Source: Bretschneidera sinensis (lineage: Eukaryota > Streptophyta > Magnoliopsida > Brassicales > Akaniaceae). Taken from it: a DNA stretch of 64,000 nucleotides. Shown in pieces: positions 24,410 to 35,427 of this stretch. The notes below the pieces were generated by a model. It did no database searches. It saw only the letters and a list, made by a program, of their open reading frames with translations, and was not told where the DNA came from. Position numbers and translations under genes: made by a program. The stretch is from the NCBI GenBank assembly GCA_023935145.1, contig CM043698.1, forward strand, positions 143,634,001-143,698,000. The letters run 5' to 3'. Positions within the stretch are counted from its first letter, which is position 1. Every line of letters starts with the position of its first letter.

Positions 24410-25790
24410 ATATATTGCTAGTCCCTTAGCAATACAGAACCAAAAACTAATTGAAAAATAAAATTGACGATAAACTCATCATTCATTATATCTAAAAATT
24501 TGGGTTGCACACAAAACCATGATATTTGTTCATGAGTAGGCTTAAAATATAAACACGTCTTCACAATGAATAAGAGTTTTAAATTTCAATTACTTACACA
24601 AGGTAGATTTAAGGCATCACAAGTTTGACTTAGTGTGTGGTGAATTAGCACAAAAAGATGAAGCTTCCAAATATCTCTACTGTATAGTGTTTCAGTGTCT
24701 TAACATTCATCGAATTCCTATCAGAATGAACACCAATGGCATAGTTTTATTTCTTTTCTTTTTCTTTTATCATGAGCTTTTTTGCAAAGTTGAGTTTCAT
24801 TAAGCTTTCTAATTGACCCATGAAGCGAGTGTTTAGCCAATAACTCCCAAACTAGATGGTTTTAGGGCATTAGGTGTAAAGACACCCCTAAGGACTTACT
24901 AACTCGAGTAAAAAAGGCTTCGAAACTAACTAGTCTTGATGTTTTCTTGCAAAATCCCCACCTTTTGACGTGAACACTCACTGCTTACTGAGGTAAGAAG
25001 TTCAGTTACTCAGTAGAAACTTTTATTTAATAATCATTTATATGCATCATTCCCACCTTTTGGCGTGAACACTCACTGCTTACTGAGGAAAAATGTCCAG
25101 TTACTCAGTGGAAACTTTCAATTAATGATCATTAGGAGCATTTTATTTTCTCTTTTTACACAATAACCATTTTTCTCAACAAAAAAAAATTATGCCAAAC
25201 TGTTATTCTAATCAAGCTATTTGATTACAGCTAGGTCATAGAAACATATGCATAGAGATTATATGTCATACCTCACACCATTATGTGCTAATGTGCTCGT
25301 GTTAGATTTAGATCAAACTTCGTGAATTCCTAAATGCCTTGAGGTAGGTAATCAAGACTTTTAAAACTTTATTATTAGACTATGTGTTTTAGATTTTAAG
25401 CTTATTGATGAAATTTTATCATAATATTTGTTTTAAATCAACCAAAATTTTCAACATAATATGAATATGCATTTATTTTAAACAAAACAGGGACATAGTG
25501 TGTGAATATGTCCCCAATACCCCCAAACTGAATGTACACATTGCTTCCAATATATGAGTGACATGGAAAGATCTGACCTGGGAGATCGAGAACTGGATGG
25601 CTGGCATGGCTCGTAGCACACCTCCAAACTTGAACTTGATGCACTTACTAGATCCCTGAAAAAAAAAACAAACATAAAACTAGAAAACAATAAATACTAA
25701 TAAGAACAGTTATATAAAAATAAATACGAACAATAAAAGAAAATACTATAATGAAAATGATATGCTGTGGGATGCCTCCCATGAGCGCTA
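24410..25790 (-). other. Element C 3' untranslated region with repeats and stem-loops
   Basis: No gene. On the minus strand it holds, in order, the stem-loop TGGGAGGCATCCCA (25781-25768) after an AGCGCT block, a degenerate second stem-loop with GTATTGGGGACATAT near 25520, and two tandem units of about 95 bp (starting 25054 and 24959 on the plus strand) built around the CTCAGTAAGCAGTGAGTGTT block. The whole region is homologous, in inverted orientation, to 28286-29510 of element D. Confidence 0.8.
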
Positions 25791-25833
25791 AGTTTTACGT
25801 CTTCAGCCAGACGAGGTATCCTCTCACTGCTGG

Positions 25834-26088
25834 TCATCGGGTGGTGCAGTCATAGGTCGGGTTCTCGTAGAAGTTGACCACGAATAGAGTGTACACCATC
25901 GAACAGACCGGCTTGAACAACCACTTGAGACCCCAGGCCTTGAACTCTTGGACCGCCCATCTTGTGGCATCCAAGCTCTTGAAGTTCTCATCTATGTTAA
26001 ATGTAGTCTCGAACAGTATTTCACGCTGCTCGAAACTAGGCCAGGTGGAATGGGAGTGGCTGCTGGAGGCTCGAGAACTAGAGGCCAT
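25834..26088 (-). pseudogene. Short ORF downstream of element C integrase
   Basis: 84 codons on the minus strand, starting MASSSRASSS and containing a VVNFYENPTYD block. This resembles the start of the additional 3' ORF of some plant Gypsy elements, annotated as a putative plant transposon protein, where a comparable EFYANL-type block is common. It ends far too early to be complete. Position between integrase and the 3'UTR hairpins fits. The assignment is tentative. Confidence 0.4.
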
Positions 26089-26922
26089 TTACTGAGGTAT
26101 GAAAATGCAGTTGCTGTCAAATTTGCGCTCGATCACAAGTTATGTGCACTCGATCGCACTGGAGGACTTGCACTCCATCATAGAGGATGTGCACTCGAGT
26201 TTAGTGGTTCAGGCAATTTTTCAAACAGGTTGTGTGTGACAAATACACAAATTAAAGCCACACACATGGTAAAGACATCAAATTAGTAAAGAATATATCA
26301 AAAAGCTGTGTGTGATTGTGTGTAACTTAATTAGAAACAAAAAAGGGTATGGATATACCGTGTGTACTTGTGAAAATGAATTGGTGCGTGTTAGGGGAAT
26401 AAGGAAGAGATGATGTGAATGGGATATGGAAGGGGGAAGGGTTTGATTAATGTGGAATGTAATGGACAGAAAATGAGAGTGTCGAGCTTGCTAGGGATTG
26501 GTGTGCGCAATGGAGAGGGCGAGAGAGGCAGAGAATTACGTTGAGTATAGGGGAGGAAGAATGAGGGGGAAACATTTAAAACCATCACATGACCTCTCTG
26601 CCCCGAGTGCACTCGAGCGTTGTGTGAAGTGCACTCAATCGCACTTGTGCGCAAGTGCATAGTGTGATGCGCTCGCATGCTATGGAGCACAGGGTGAGAT
26701 TGTGCTTAAGCACACTATGTAGTGCGCTCGATCACAAGGCAGAAAATACTAATAGTAATAAAATACAAAAGGATTAAAATAATGAATCATACAAGGAGAA
26801 GAACTAGTAACGATACAACCATACCGTACTTTAGTGGCCTCAGCACTACTAACCTCAGTAGAGGTGCTTGAGCTACATGATTATCAAAGGTGGAACGGGT
26901 CAAACGATCTCTTGATGCAGTG
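26089..26922 (-). other. Element C spacer between integrase and 3' ORF
   Basis: No gene recognised. Contains two clusters of GCGCTCGATCGCAC-type motifs at about 26120-26200 and 26595-26735. Confidence 0.5.
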
Positions 26923-28270
26923 CTACTCTCTTTGAAGGGGGCACTTAGGGCCTACCTCTTGTGGCTCAAGTGCTCTTGGTTCAGCTGCATACTGGACAAA
27001 TTGAAGTGCCAAGTCTTCATCTCTAGGAGCTAAGTTAATATCAAGGTATGGTTTGGCTCTGTGTCCATTTACTGTGAAGGGTTGATTTTCATTGGAACTA
27101 TGGACCTCCAAAGCACCATGAGGAAAGACCTTGGTGACCACATAAGGACCGTACTATCAGGACTTGAGTTTGCTTGGGAACAGTCTTAATATTGAGTCGT
27201 ATAGCAATACCTTTTATCCCACATGAAACTCTTTCCTAACCAGTTGTTTATCATGACATGCTTTTGTCCGTTCTTTGTAGAGCTTGGCGTTCTCATAGGC
27301 ATCATACCTTAGTTCTTCCAGCTCATTTAAGTGCAGCTTCCTCTTCTCTCCCGCTTGTTTCATACCAAAATTGAACTACTTTATTGCCTAATATGCTCTA
27401 TGCTCTAATTCTACCGGGAGATGACATGCTTTCCCAAAGACTAGGTGGTATGGAGACATGTCAATTGGAGCCTTATAAGCTGTCCGATATGCCCATAGAG
27501 CATCATTCAGGTGCAAAGACCAATCCTTCTGATTGGTATTCACGGTCCTCTCTAGAATTCCTTTGATCTCTTGGTTGCTTATCTCCACTTGGCCACTGGT
27601 TTAAGGATGATATGGAGTGCCAACTTTATGAGTGATCCCATATTTTATGAGTAGTGCGGCAAAAGAGTGATGATGAAAGTGGCTGCCACCATCACTGATG
27701 ATTGCTCTTGGAGTTCCAAACCGGGTAAAGATGTTAGCTTGTAGAAACTTTACAACCACTTTGTGATCATTAGTCTTTGAGGGGACAGCCTCAACCCATT
27801 TGGACACATAATCCATACCCACAAGAATATATAAATAACCAAAGGAGTTAGGAAATGGACTCATGAAATCAATGCCCCATACACCAAAAAGTTCTACTAT
27901 ATGAATATTTTGTAGGGGCGTCTGATTTCGGGAAGAGATGTTACCTGTCCGCTGGCATCTATCACATGAGCTACAAAATGCGAAGGCATCTTTAAATAGA
28001 TTAGGCCAATAAAAACTGGATTGTAATACCTTAAGAGTTGTTCGCTTAGCCCCAAAATGTCCTCCACAAGCAAACTGATGGCAGTGTTGTAATAAGCTCA
28101 AGTGCTCCTCTTCTGAGACACACTGTCTGATGATTTAATCGAGGCAGAATTTGAAGAGGTAAGGGTCATCCCAATGGTAGTGTCTAGATATAGATATCAG
28201 TCGCTTCTTTCCCTACGTGGTCATCCTTTTCAGTACCAAGTCCAGATAGTTCTCCATATCCCAGGTCAGC
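26923..28270 (-). pseudogene. Element C integrase (broken)
   Basis: The open segment 28101-27601 has the zinc-binding region ([21 protein letters not shown]), the first catalytic Asp in GIDFMSPF and the second in ISDGGSHF. A stop at 27601 comes just before the [10 protein letters not shown] block carrying the Glu, which is intact in 27588-27388. The C-terminal segment with YGPYVVTKVFPHGALEV lies at 27180-26923, after several stops. The right end at 28270-28102 is a fragment of the RNase H-integrase connector. Upstream of it everything up to protease is missing. Confidence 0.87.
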
Positions 28271-28712
28271 TCTTTCCATATTATTCACACATTGGGGTCA
28301 ATGTGTAATTTAAGTTTGGGGGTGTGGGAGACACATTACACACACTTTGTCCTAATTTGTTGTTGTTTTTTCTTAATGAAGATAAATGCATGTTCATGTT
28401 CGTCTGAAAATTTTGGTTGATCTGAGAAATTGTGATGTGATTTCATTGGTGAGCTTAAAATTTTGAACACATGATCTGATGATAGAGTTTTAAACTTTAG
28501 CTACTTACTTTAGGCATTCAAGAATTCACATGTTTGATCTAATCTAACACGAGCACATTAGCACATATTTGTGTGAGGTATGACATGTGATTTTAATGTG
28601 TATGTTTCCTTATCTTAACTGAAACTAGATGACTTGTTGGATAAACACTTGGGCATAAAAAAAATAATACTACTAATATTTATAATGATCATCATCAATA
28701 AACTTTCCACTG

Positions 28713-28950
28713 AGTAACTGGACCTCTTGCCTCAGTAAGCAATGAGTGTTCACGTCAAAAGGTGGGAATTTTATTCATAGTGATCATTGCAAAATTTTCT
28801 GCTAAGTAACTGGACCTCTTGCCTCAGTAAGCAATGAGTGTTCATGTCAAAAGGTGGGAATTTTATTCATAGTGATCATTGCGAAATTTTATGCTAAGTA
28901 ACTGAACCTTTTGCCTCAGTAAGCAGTGAGTGTTCACGTCAAAAGGTGAA
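28713..28950 (+). repeat. Three tandem 92-93 bp units in element D 3'UTR
   Basis: Units start at 28713, 28806 and 28898, each with GTAACTGRACC, CTCAGTAAGCARTGAGTGTT and GTCAAAAGGTG. The third is truncated. The equivalent region of element C has two units. Confidence 0.88.
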
Positions 28951-29510
28951 AATTTTGCTTGGTAGCATTAAGGCCAGGTTAGTTTCGTAGCCTTTTTGAC
29001 TCGAGTTAGTAAGTCGTTAGGGGTGTCTTTACACCTAATGCCCTAAAACCATCTGGTTTGGGAGTCATTGACTCAACACTCGCTACGTGGGTCAATTAGA
29101 AAGCTTAAGGGAACTAATCATAGCAGAGCCTTATATATATAAAAAAATAAAAAATAAAACTATGCCATCGTTGTTCATTCTGACGAGAAATTCTGTGAAT
29201 CTTGAGACATAGAGACATTGTACATTGAAGTTATTTGGAAACCTCATCTGTATATGCTAATTCACTTTACACTGATTTAAGCTTGTGATGTCTTAGCTTG
29301 CCTCTTGTAAGTAACTAGGTTTTAAATTCTTGTTCATTGCGAATGGGTTATATTTTTTAAGCTTGCTCATGAATGAATATCATGGTTTTGAGTGCTCCTT
29401 AAATTTTTGGATACCATGAGTGATGAACTTATCTTTATGTTCTTTGTTTTTCATTTAGTCTTTTATTTTGTTTTGCTAAGGGACTAGCAAAATGTAAGTT
29501 TCGGGGTATT

Positions 29511-30819
29511 TGATGAGTGCCAAATATTCCATATTTTGGCCATTTAATTTACATTCGTTAGCTTAGGAATTTGTTACTTTGAGTTGTTTTCGTTGTTTTT
29601 CAGGTTTACAAGCACTGGGAAAGGAGTTTCACTAAAATTGCCAGAATTTTCTGTACAGATCAGTCATTTTTGTGGATTTTACTGTATTGATTCAGGAAGA
29701 ACTAGGAGATGAGCGATATATGTTTGGAAAGATCCGGAAGTCTATTTTCTGAGGAATTTTACGGCTCCTAAAAATGATTTTTCTAGAGAAAGTTATGGTA
29801 GTTTTAGTAGACAAGGGTTAAGCTGAAGATGTCTAGTGCGCTCGAGCACACCAGACTTGCGATCAATCGTAAGAGCGCACTCACACATCCTACATCGGTT
29901 AAAAATGCTTATGCGCTCAAGCGCACCAGACTGCGATCGAGCGCACTCGGGCAGTATCCACATTGAATTTGAAACATATTGTAATTCGGGAATTCCCCTA
30001 TTAAAGCCCCATCTCACTTCATTATTCGGTGTGCAATCTGGAGGACTTCTGCAAGCATTCTGGTGGATCTCAAAGGCTTTGCTACCACGAGGGGAAGCGC
30101 CGCCCAACAGCGAGTGGAATTTCTTCTCATGTATAGTCAGTTTTTAATTTACTGCTTTTGTTAGTTTTAAAGTTTGATGTTTAGCACTGTTATTGTGAAC
30201 TTTAGTTTCATGATTATGAATGGCTAAAATCTTCAGCTAAGGTTGAAGATGAAGCCTCGCCGTTGTTTGGCATAATACTTTCAGATTTGTTTATATAATT
30301 CTGATATTTTTTTAGTATAAATGTTCTGTTCAATTATTTAAGTAAAATCTTATGATTGATTGCGTTTAAATTGTTCTGTTGGATATTTCGTGTGTTTCAT
30401 CTGATGGATACATTGAATCATTTTTGATTAAATTGGATATCCTTTGTGATTTGTTAAAAGCGGATACATTGAATTGTTTTGGTTTAATTGGGATATTTGT
30501 TGTGATTTGTTTAAAGTTGTATTCATGGAATGTTTTGATAGATTATTTTTATATAGAATATGAAGATATATGTTTTACTTTGGTGGGGTGGATTCAGAAA
30601 CCTTAGTGTTTTTATCATTAGTCTTTAAATCAATTTGGCTTAGTTTAGTTTATATTTGTTTTGCAAAAGACAATTCAAAACTTGGAACTAGGTTATAATA
30701 GGCTTAGTTTAGATAAAAATATTTTCACAACACAATTCCCTGTGGATTCGACCTCACTCTTGCACAACACTATATTGCAAATGACTCGTGCGCTTGCGAG
30801 TAATTTAAAACTCACAACA
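29511..30819 (+). repeat. Element D LTR
   Basis: About 1.3 kb. The start is similar to the element C LTR and the terminal ACAACA is the same, but the bodies differ, so it is a different subfamily. Contains the GCGCTCGAGCGCAC-type cluster at 29835-29950 and a tandem duplication of about 56 bp at 30406-30461 and 30462-30517. Confidence 0.72.
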
Positions 30820-31740
30820 AGAAGCCTCAAGGAGGTGCCCAACTTTATGATGTCCTTAGTAACATCTTCAGGTTCTTGCTCAATATCCACTTTTTGTGAA
30901 GCTATGGGTAACAGTGGTCTCCAATGGATCAATGTACTGGACCTAAAAAGCTTGCTCAACAAAACTTTGCATCATACATACATTAAAGCATTCCATGTCA
31001 TCTTGAGGTAGTTTTAATGCATCAAATATTTTAAACTTTATTTTCTCACCATTCACCTTCATACTTATTATACCATTTTTTACACAAATCTTTGTATCGA
31101 CAGTTCTCATGAAGGGTCTTCCTAATATGATGGGCAGGGGTAATGGTATAGGGCGTTCCTCCATATCTAGTACCATGAAATCAGCAAGTAAAATGAACTC
31201 ACCTACCTTTACCAAGACATCCTCAAGAATACCCTTAGGTCTTTTTATACTTCTATCTGCCAACTGCAAAGTAATGGAAGTTGGTTGTAGCTCCCCCAAA
31301 CCTAGGGTTTTGAATACTGTGTATGGTAGCAAATTTACATCCGCTCCCAAATCTAGTAATGCTCGCTCAAACAACTGATCACCTATCCTATAGGGAATAG
31401 TAAAACTACCCGGATCTTTCAGTTTTGGTGGTAGTTTTCTTAATAGCACAACATTTACCTCTTCAGTTAAGGCTACCGTCTCATGCTCTTGAAACTTTCT
31501 CTTATGAGTGCAACAATCTTTTAGAAATTTAGCATAAGCAGGTATTTGTTGAATTGCATCTAATAAGGGAATGTTTATTTCTACTTTCCGCAAGGTTTCA
31601 AAAATATCAAGCAGTTTATTTTTTTTCTTTTGTTTTACTAACCTTTGCGGGAAGGGTGGCGCATTCACCTTCTCCGTCTTACTCACCTTTGATGCCGATG
31701 GTTTCTCTAAAGATACTTTTGCAGACTCATCGGTTCCTAT
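30820..31740 (-). pseudogene. Element C protease segment
   Basis: The segment 31686-30943 is open for 247 codons. It starts with the PFPQRL block that links gag to protease, then has PPKLKDPGSFTIPY, the active-site block LLDLGADVNLLPY (DLGA is usual in this group), an EDVLVKVGEF block and IILGRPFMRT. The reverse transcriptase should follow. Instead, the sequence runs into element D about 120 bp after the stop. Confidence 0.85.
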
Positions 31741-32103
31741 GACCTTACCATTTTTTAGGGTCGTGACAGCTTTCAGTTGTTGATGCCCCCCAGGGTTAGG
31801 TAGTGTTTAAGTCGGAAGCTCACCTTGCTTTCTGCCACTTAGCTCTTTAGACAATTGTCCCATTTATACCTCTAGCCTTTGGATGGCTTGTTCATTTTTT
31901 GTTGTGGTTTGTCTTAGTTCAGTCCAGAATTGCCTTTCATCTTCCATGAACTGATCTTATGAAGTCATTAATTGTTGCTGCTGAGTTACCAATTGTCTCA
32001 CAAGACTTTCGAGGTCACTTTTCTTTGTTTCAGGAGCTGAGTGAGTGGCTGGCTGGGAGTTTATTTGCTACCCTTGCTGGTTAAGGTTATTCTGATTGTT
32101 GCT

Positions 32104-33354
32104 TCAAGAGAAATTTGGGTGGTTTCGCCATCCAGGGTTGTAAGTGTTTACATATGGGCTATTCTTTGGCGGATAGTTGTTTGGTCCTACGTAATTTGCT
32201 TGCTCTGGGTCTGTAGATGAATACAACGGACATGTATTAGTGTTATGATCAAATTGGGAACATATCGCACATACTTGGAGTGGATTAGGTGATGCATTCT
32301 GAATGGCCATGGCTTTAACTAGCAGATCTAGTTTCCTCTCCACATCAACTATTTGGGTAAAGGATCCTCCATTTAGGTTCATCTCATACATACATTTGCT
32401 CTTGGTTACATATCTACCTCGAGAGGAGAACTTTTGGGTGTGTTCACTTAAGGTTTCGAATAGCTCCATGGCTTCTTCACTACTTTTCTCCATCAGCACT
32501 CCTCCACAACCTAAATCCACAATATTTTTATTAATATCACTTAAACCTTCATAGAAAGCTTGTACCAGTTCATCCTGAGGTAAATTGTGACGTGGGCATT
32601 TGAATAACAGCTTGTTGAAATGTCCCCATGCCTCAAAGAATAGGTCTCCATCCTTTTGTTGGAAAGACTGAATCTCCTTCCTCATTTGCCTCGTCTTTTG
32701 AGCTGTAAAAAACTTCTTTAGGAACTTGCAGGCTAACTCTTCCCAAGTGTGGATAGAAACTGCAGACAATGAATTGTACCACAGTTTAGCATTATCTTTT
32801 AAGGAAAAAGGGAAAAGAATTAACCTTATTCCTTCTTGGTCTAAGCCTCGTATGTGCTGGAACTTGTAGAGATCGAAGAACTCTCGAAGGTGCAAGTGTG
32901 GATCCTCATTAGGTGTACCCCTAAAGTGAGTCAATGCATTGAGTATTTGCGGAGATATGTAGTAGTTGCCTTCCACCTCTGGTTGATAACCAATGCATGA
33001 TGGCTGATCGAGGTTCCGTGGGATGAAGGATTACTTCATCGGTCTTCGCTCAGGTGGTTACTGATTTTTGATTTGTTCCGCCATTGGTGCTTTTTCCTCA
33101 ATTTGTTCTTCTACCTTCAAAGTTGCCTCTAAGCCTTTTTCGGATGGTTCGCTCAAGCTCAGTATCGAGGGGAAAGAACATTGGATGTCTATATCAAAGC
33201 CCGTGCATGAATCGGTAACAATTTCTTTAGTACAGCAGTTCAACACTGCTGCCCGAGTAACTCTCTGCCTCAAATACACTTGATCGCACAGAGGGGTGCG
33301 CTCGATCACAAGTGGTACAGAGGGTTCTGTTAGAGTGCCAGAAATAGAAAACAA
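32104..33354 (-). pseudogene. Element C gag
   Basis: The segment 32976-32104 (290 codons) has the capsid blocks DPHLHLREFFDLYKF, LFPFSLKDNAKLWYNSL, SFQQKDGDLFFEAW and FYEGLSDINKNIVD, then a complete zinc knuckle CAICSQFDHNTNTC. An upstream open piece at 33354-33058 is the probable N-terminal region, separated by a stop near 33057-33035. The region between knuckle and protease (32100-31750) is Gln-rich linker with stops. Confidence 0.85.
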
Positions 33355-33492
33355 AAAGGAAATAGATTAGGTTTTGGTTTAACCAAAAATAAAGGTAAAA
33401 ATAGAAACTTAAAATTTGATAGAAATAAAACAGAAAATAAATAAAAATTACTAAACTAAACAAAAATAATTCTAGAAAGAAATTTAGTACAA

Positions 33493-33510
33493 TCCCCGGC
33501 AACGGTGCCA
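33493..33510 (-). promoter_or_regulatory. Element C primer-binding site
   Basis: On the minus strand TGGCACCGTTGCCGGGGA, one base off the Athila/Tat-type site TGGCGCCGTTGCCGGGGA, a few bases inside the LTR. Confidence 0.9.
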
Positions 33511-33516
33511 AAAACT

Positions 33517-34126
33517 TGTTGTGCGTTTATCTACCTAAATAAATAAGCAAATAATCATACAGTTTTACTTGTAAGTGCGCAAGGTCAATAGTAGCATAGT
33601 GTGCAAGTGCAAGATCATCTCCACAAGGATTGGTGAATTTCGTTTTAGAATCAGTTTCACAATGTAAAAATTGATAGAAATAAATATTAAGTCTAGATTG
33701 ATAATGATAAAAAAAAAATAAGGCTTTGATATCCACCACTAATCATACTTTCCCAATAAGTAATGTGCCAATACTCTAGCCCTACCATGAATACCTAACG
33801 GTTGTCAACCTAAGAGCATGGTATCTACTCCTTAAGCTATTGATATCCCTAAGCAATGAGTTAGGCATGGTATCTACTCTAACTCTTTTCTTTCTTAAGG
33901 GATTCAGCATGGTGTATACTGAGTTATTCCTTAAAAGAGCATAAGATCTGTAGAAATCGACAACCACACGAGACCTAGGGTATGGTATATACTCCTAGTT
34001 TCTCATATTGATTAACCCAAGAATCCGACATGGATTTCTTTTGTTACTATTGTCAGACCCAGGACTCGGTCATCCAAATTGATCTAACTAACTAATCCAT
34101 ACCACATGCATACGTTGATCAGACAT

Positions 34127-34198
<72 letters not shown>

Positions 34199-34767
34199 GA
34201 AAGCATAATTAGGGCTTCAATCGAGCCCTATTAGTAAGTTAGTTACACATGCTATCTACGATAAACATCATCATAACATAAACTAAATAGAAAATATAAA
34301 ACCTGAAGAATACTATGGAGACGAGTCGTCAATTCCACTCCAAAGCTTACAACTTCAAGCAAAAGTAAAAGATAAAAGAAAGATCTGTTTTTTGTGTTTT
34401 ACAAGCCTATATATAGGGTTCTAAGGGTACTTCAAAACCCTAATTTCCAAAATAGGTCTAGAAGAAATCTTTCCAAAACTGGCTCTATCGCCTCTTTATG
34501 CATGTTCGCTCGAGCGCACTACGCTTAAGCCTTCTATGTGAGTGCACGATTGCTTGTGTGCTCGATCGCGGCTATGTTGCGCTCGATCGCACTACCTTTT
34601 TCCAGATCTTCAGTTTTCTTCCTTTAAAACTATGCTTTCTTTTCTTCACAATCCTATAAAGAACACAGAAAAGACAAAAATGAAGTAAAACATGATAAAA
34701 TATGCAAACAAAGAGCTTAACAAATGTAAATTAAGGGGCTTAAATATGAACATTTAAGCACTTATCA
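33517..34767 (-). repeat. Element C 5' LTR
   Basis: About 1.25 kb. Differs from 23094-24396 by scattered substitutions and small gaps, and by a microsatellite (AC)n(AT)n at about 34128-34196 that is much shorter in the other copy. Confidence 0.9.
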
Positions 34768-35340
34768 CTCGTGTACTCACCCTAGGCAGAATATCTTCCC
34801 ACCATTGTGAAGCCTCACCTTCCAGCATAAATGAAGCAAAAACAACTTTTTGTTTATCTATTACTATTAAGACTTCAAAATATTTCTTCATATATCTAAT
34901 CCATTACTCAGCTTCCACAGGGTTTATAGATCCTCTAAAAGACTGAGGTTTAAACCTAAGAAATCTCATAAAAGAATCCTTTTGTATCTCACATGCAAAT
35001 ACACCTTCTCCCTCATAACTTCTTGTCTTGCCACCTCAGGTTCTACTCTACTCCTTTCCTCTAATCTTTTCTGCATATTATCAACCCTTTCTTCCACTAC
35101 ATTCATCCTTTCTATAGCACGATTAAGAGCTTCTCTCAATTCATCCTTTCTAATCTTCGATTCTCTCCCAACTCCACTAGTGCCAGTTGCACAATCAACA
35201 TGTTCCCTTGCAGGAACCACAGACTCAATTTCTTCCTCTGCTTCAGTTCTTCTAAGAATTGGAGGTCTACCACATCCCCTCTGATTTAGAACTCTAACTC
35301 TACATCTAGCACATCCATGTGTCATCCTCAGAATCTGCAT
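34768..35340 (-). pseudogene. Element B gag, N-terminal part
   Basis: Starts at the ATG near 35340. A basic block (GCGRPPILRR) is followed by a helical, charged stretch, then by capsid sequence in another frame (PQSFRGSINP, a FASFMLEGEASQWWEDILP block) that runs into the element C insertion at 34768. It continues at 23093. Confidence 0.8.
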
Positions 35341-35411
35341 TTAAAATATAGTTTATTTAGATCTTCCACTTTTTAAGTTCCCATGCAGTCAACAAAATCT
35401 TAAAACCTAAT

Positions 35412-35423
35412 GCTTTGATACCA
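35412..35423 (-). promoter_or_regulatory. Element B primer-binding site
   Basis: On the minus strand TGGTATCAAAGC, complementary to the 3' end of initiator tRNA-Met with one change, a few bases inside the LTR at 35428. Confidence 0.88.
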
Positions 35424-35427
35424 AAAT

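Larger units (their letters stand above)
28286..30819 (+). mobile_element. Element D: 3'UTR plus 3' LTR fragment of a related Gypsy, inverted inside C
   Basis: Plus-strand fragment starting at the stem-loop CACATTGGGGTCAATGTG (28288-28305). It continues through a 3'UTR with three tandem units to an LTR at 29511-30819 (TGATGAG...ACAACA) preceded by the purine tract AAGTTTCGGGGTATT. No coding part and no second LTR are present. It separates C protease (ending near 30830) from C integrase (starting near 28270). C has lost reverse transcriptase and RNase H at the same place, so a deletion or rearrangement accompanied or followed the insertion. Confidence 0.75.
23094..34767 (-). mobile_element. 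Element C: Gypsy (Athila/Tat-type primer site) inserted in element B gag
   Basis: LTRs at 23094-24396 and 33517-34767 reading TGTTGTG...TTATCA on the plus strand. The element reads on the minus strand. The flanking 5-mers CCTGT (left) and CTCGT (right) match at 3 of 5, an eroded target duplication. The element B gag frame reads straight across the two flanks (WWEDILPRVST on the right, FKDEFFAKYF on the left). Contents are gag, protease, integrase and a long 3'UTR. Reverse transcriptase and RNase H are absent, replaced by element D. Confidence 0.88.

Noticed and set aside
30379..30606. 75-codon frame in element D
   Set aside because: Lies within the LTR over a tandem duplication; no domain.
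34128..34196. (AC)n(AT)n and other AT runs as functional elements
   Set aside because: Ordinary microsatellites that differ in length between LTR pairs; also at 18436, 23783 and 61292.
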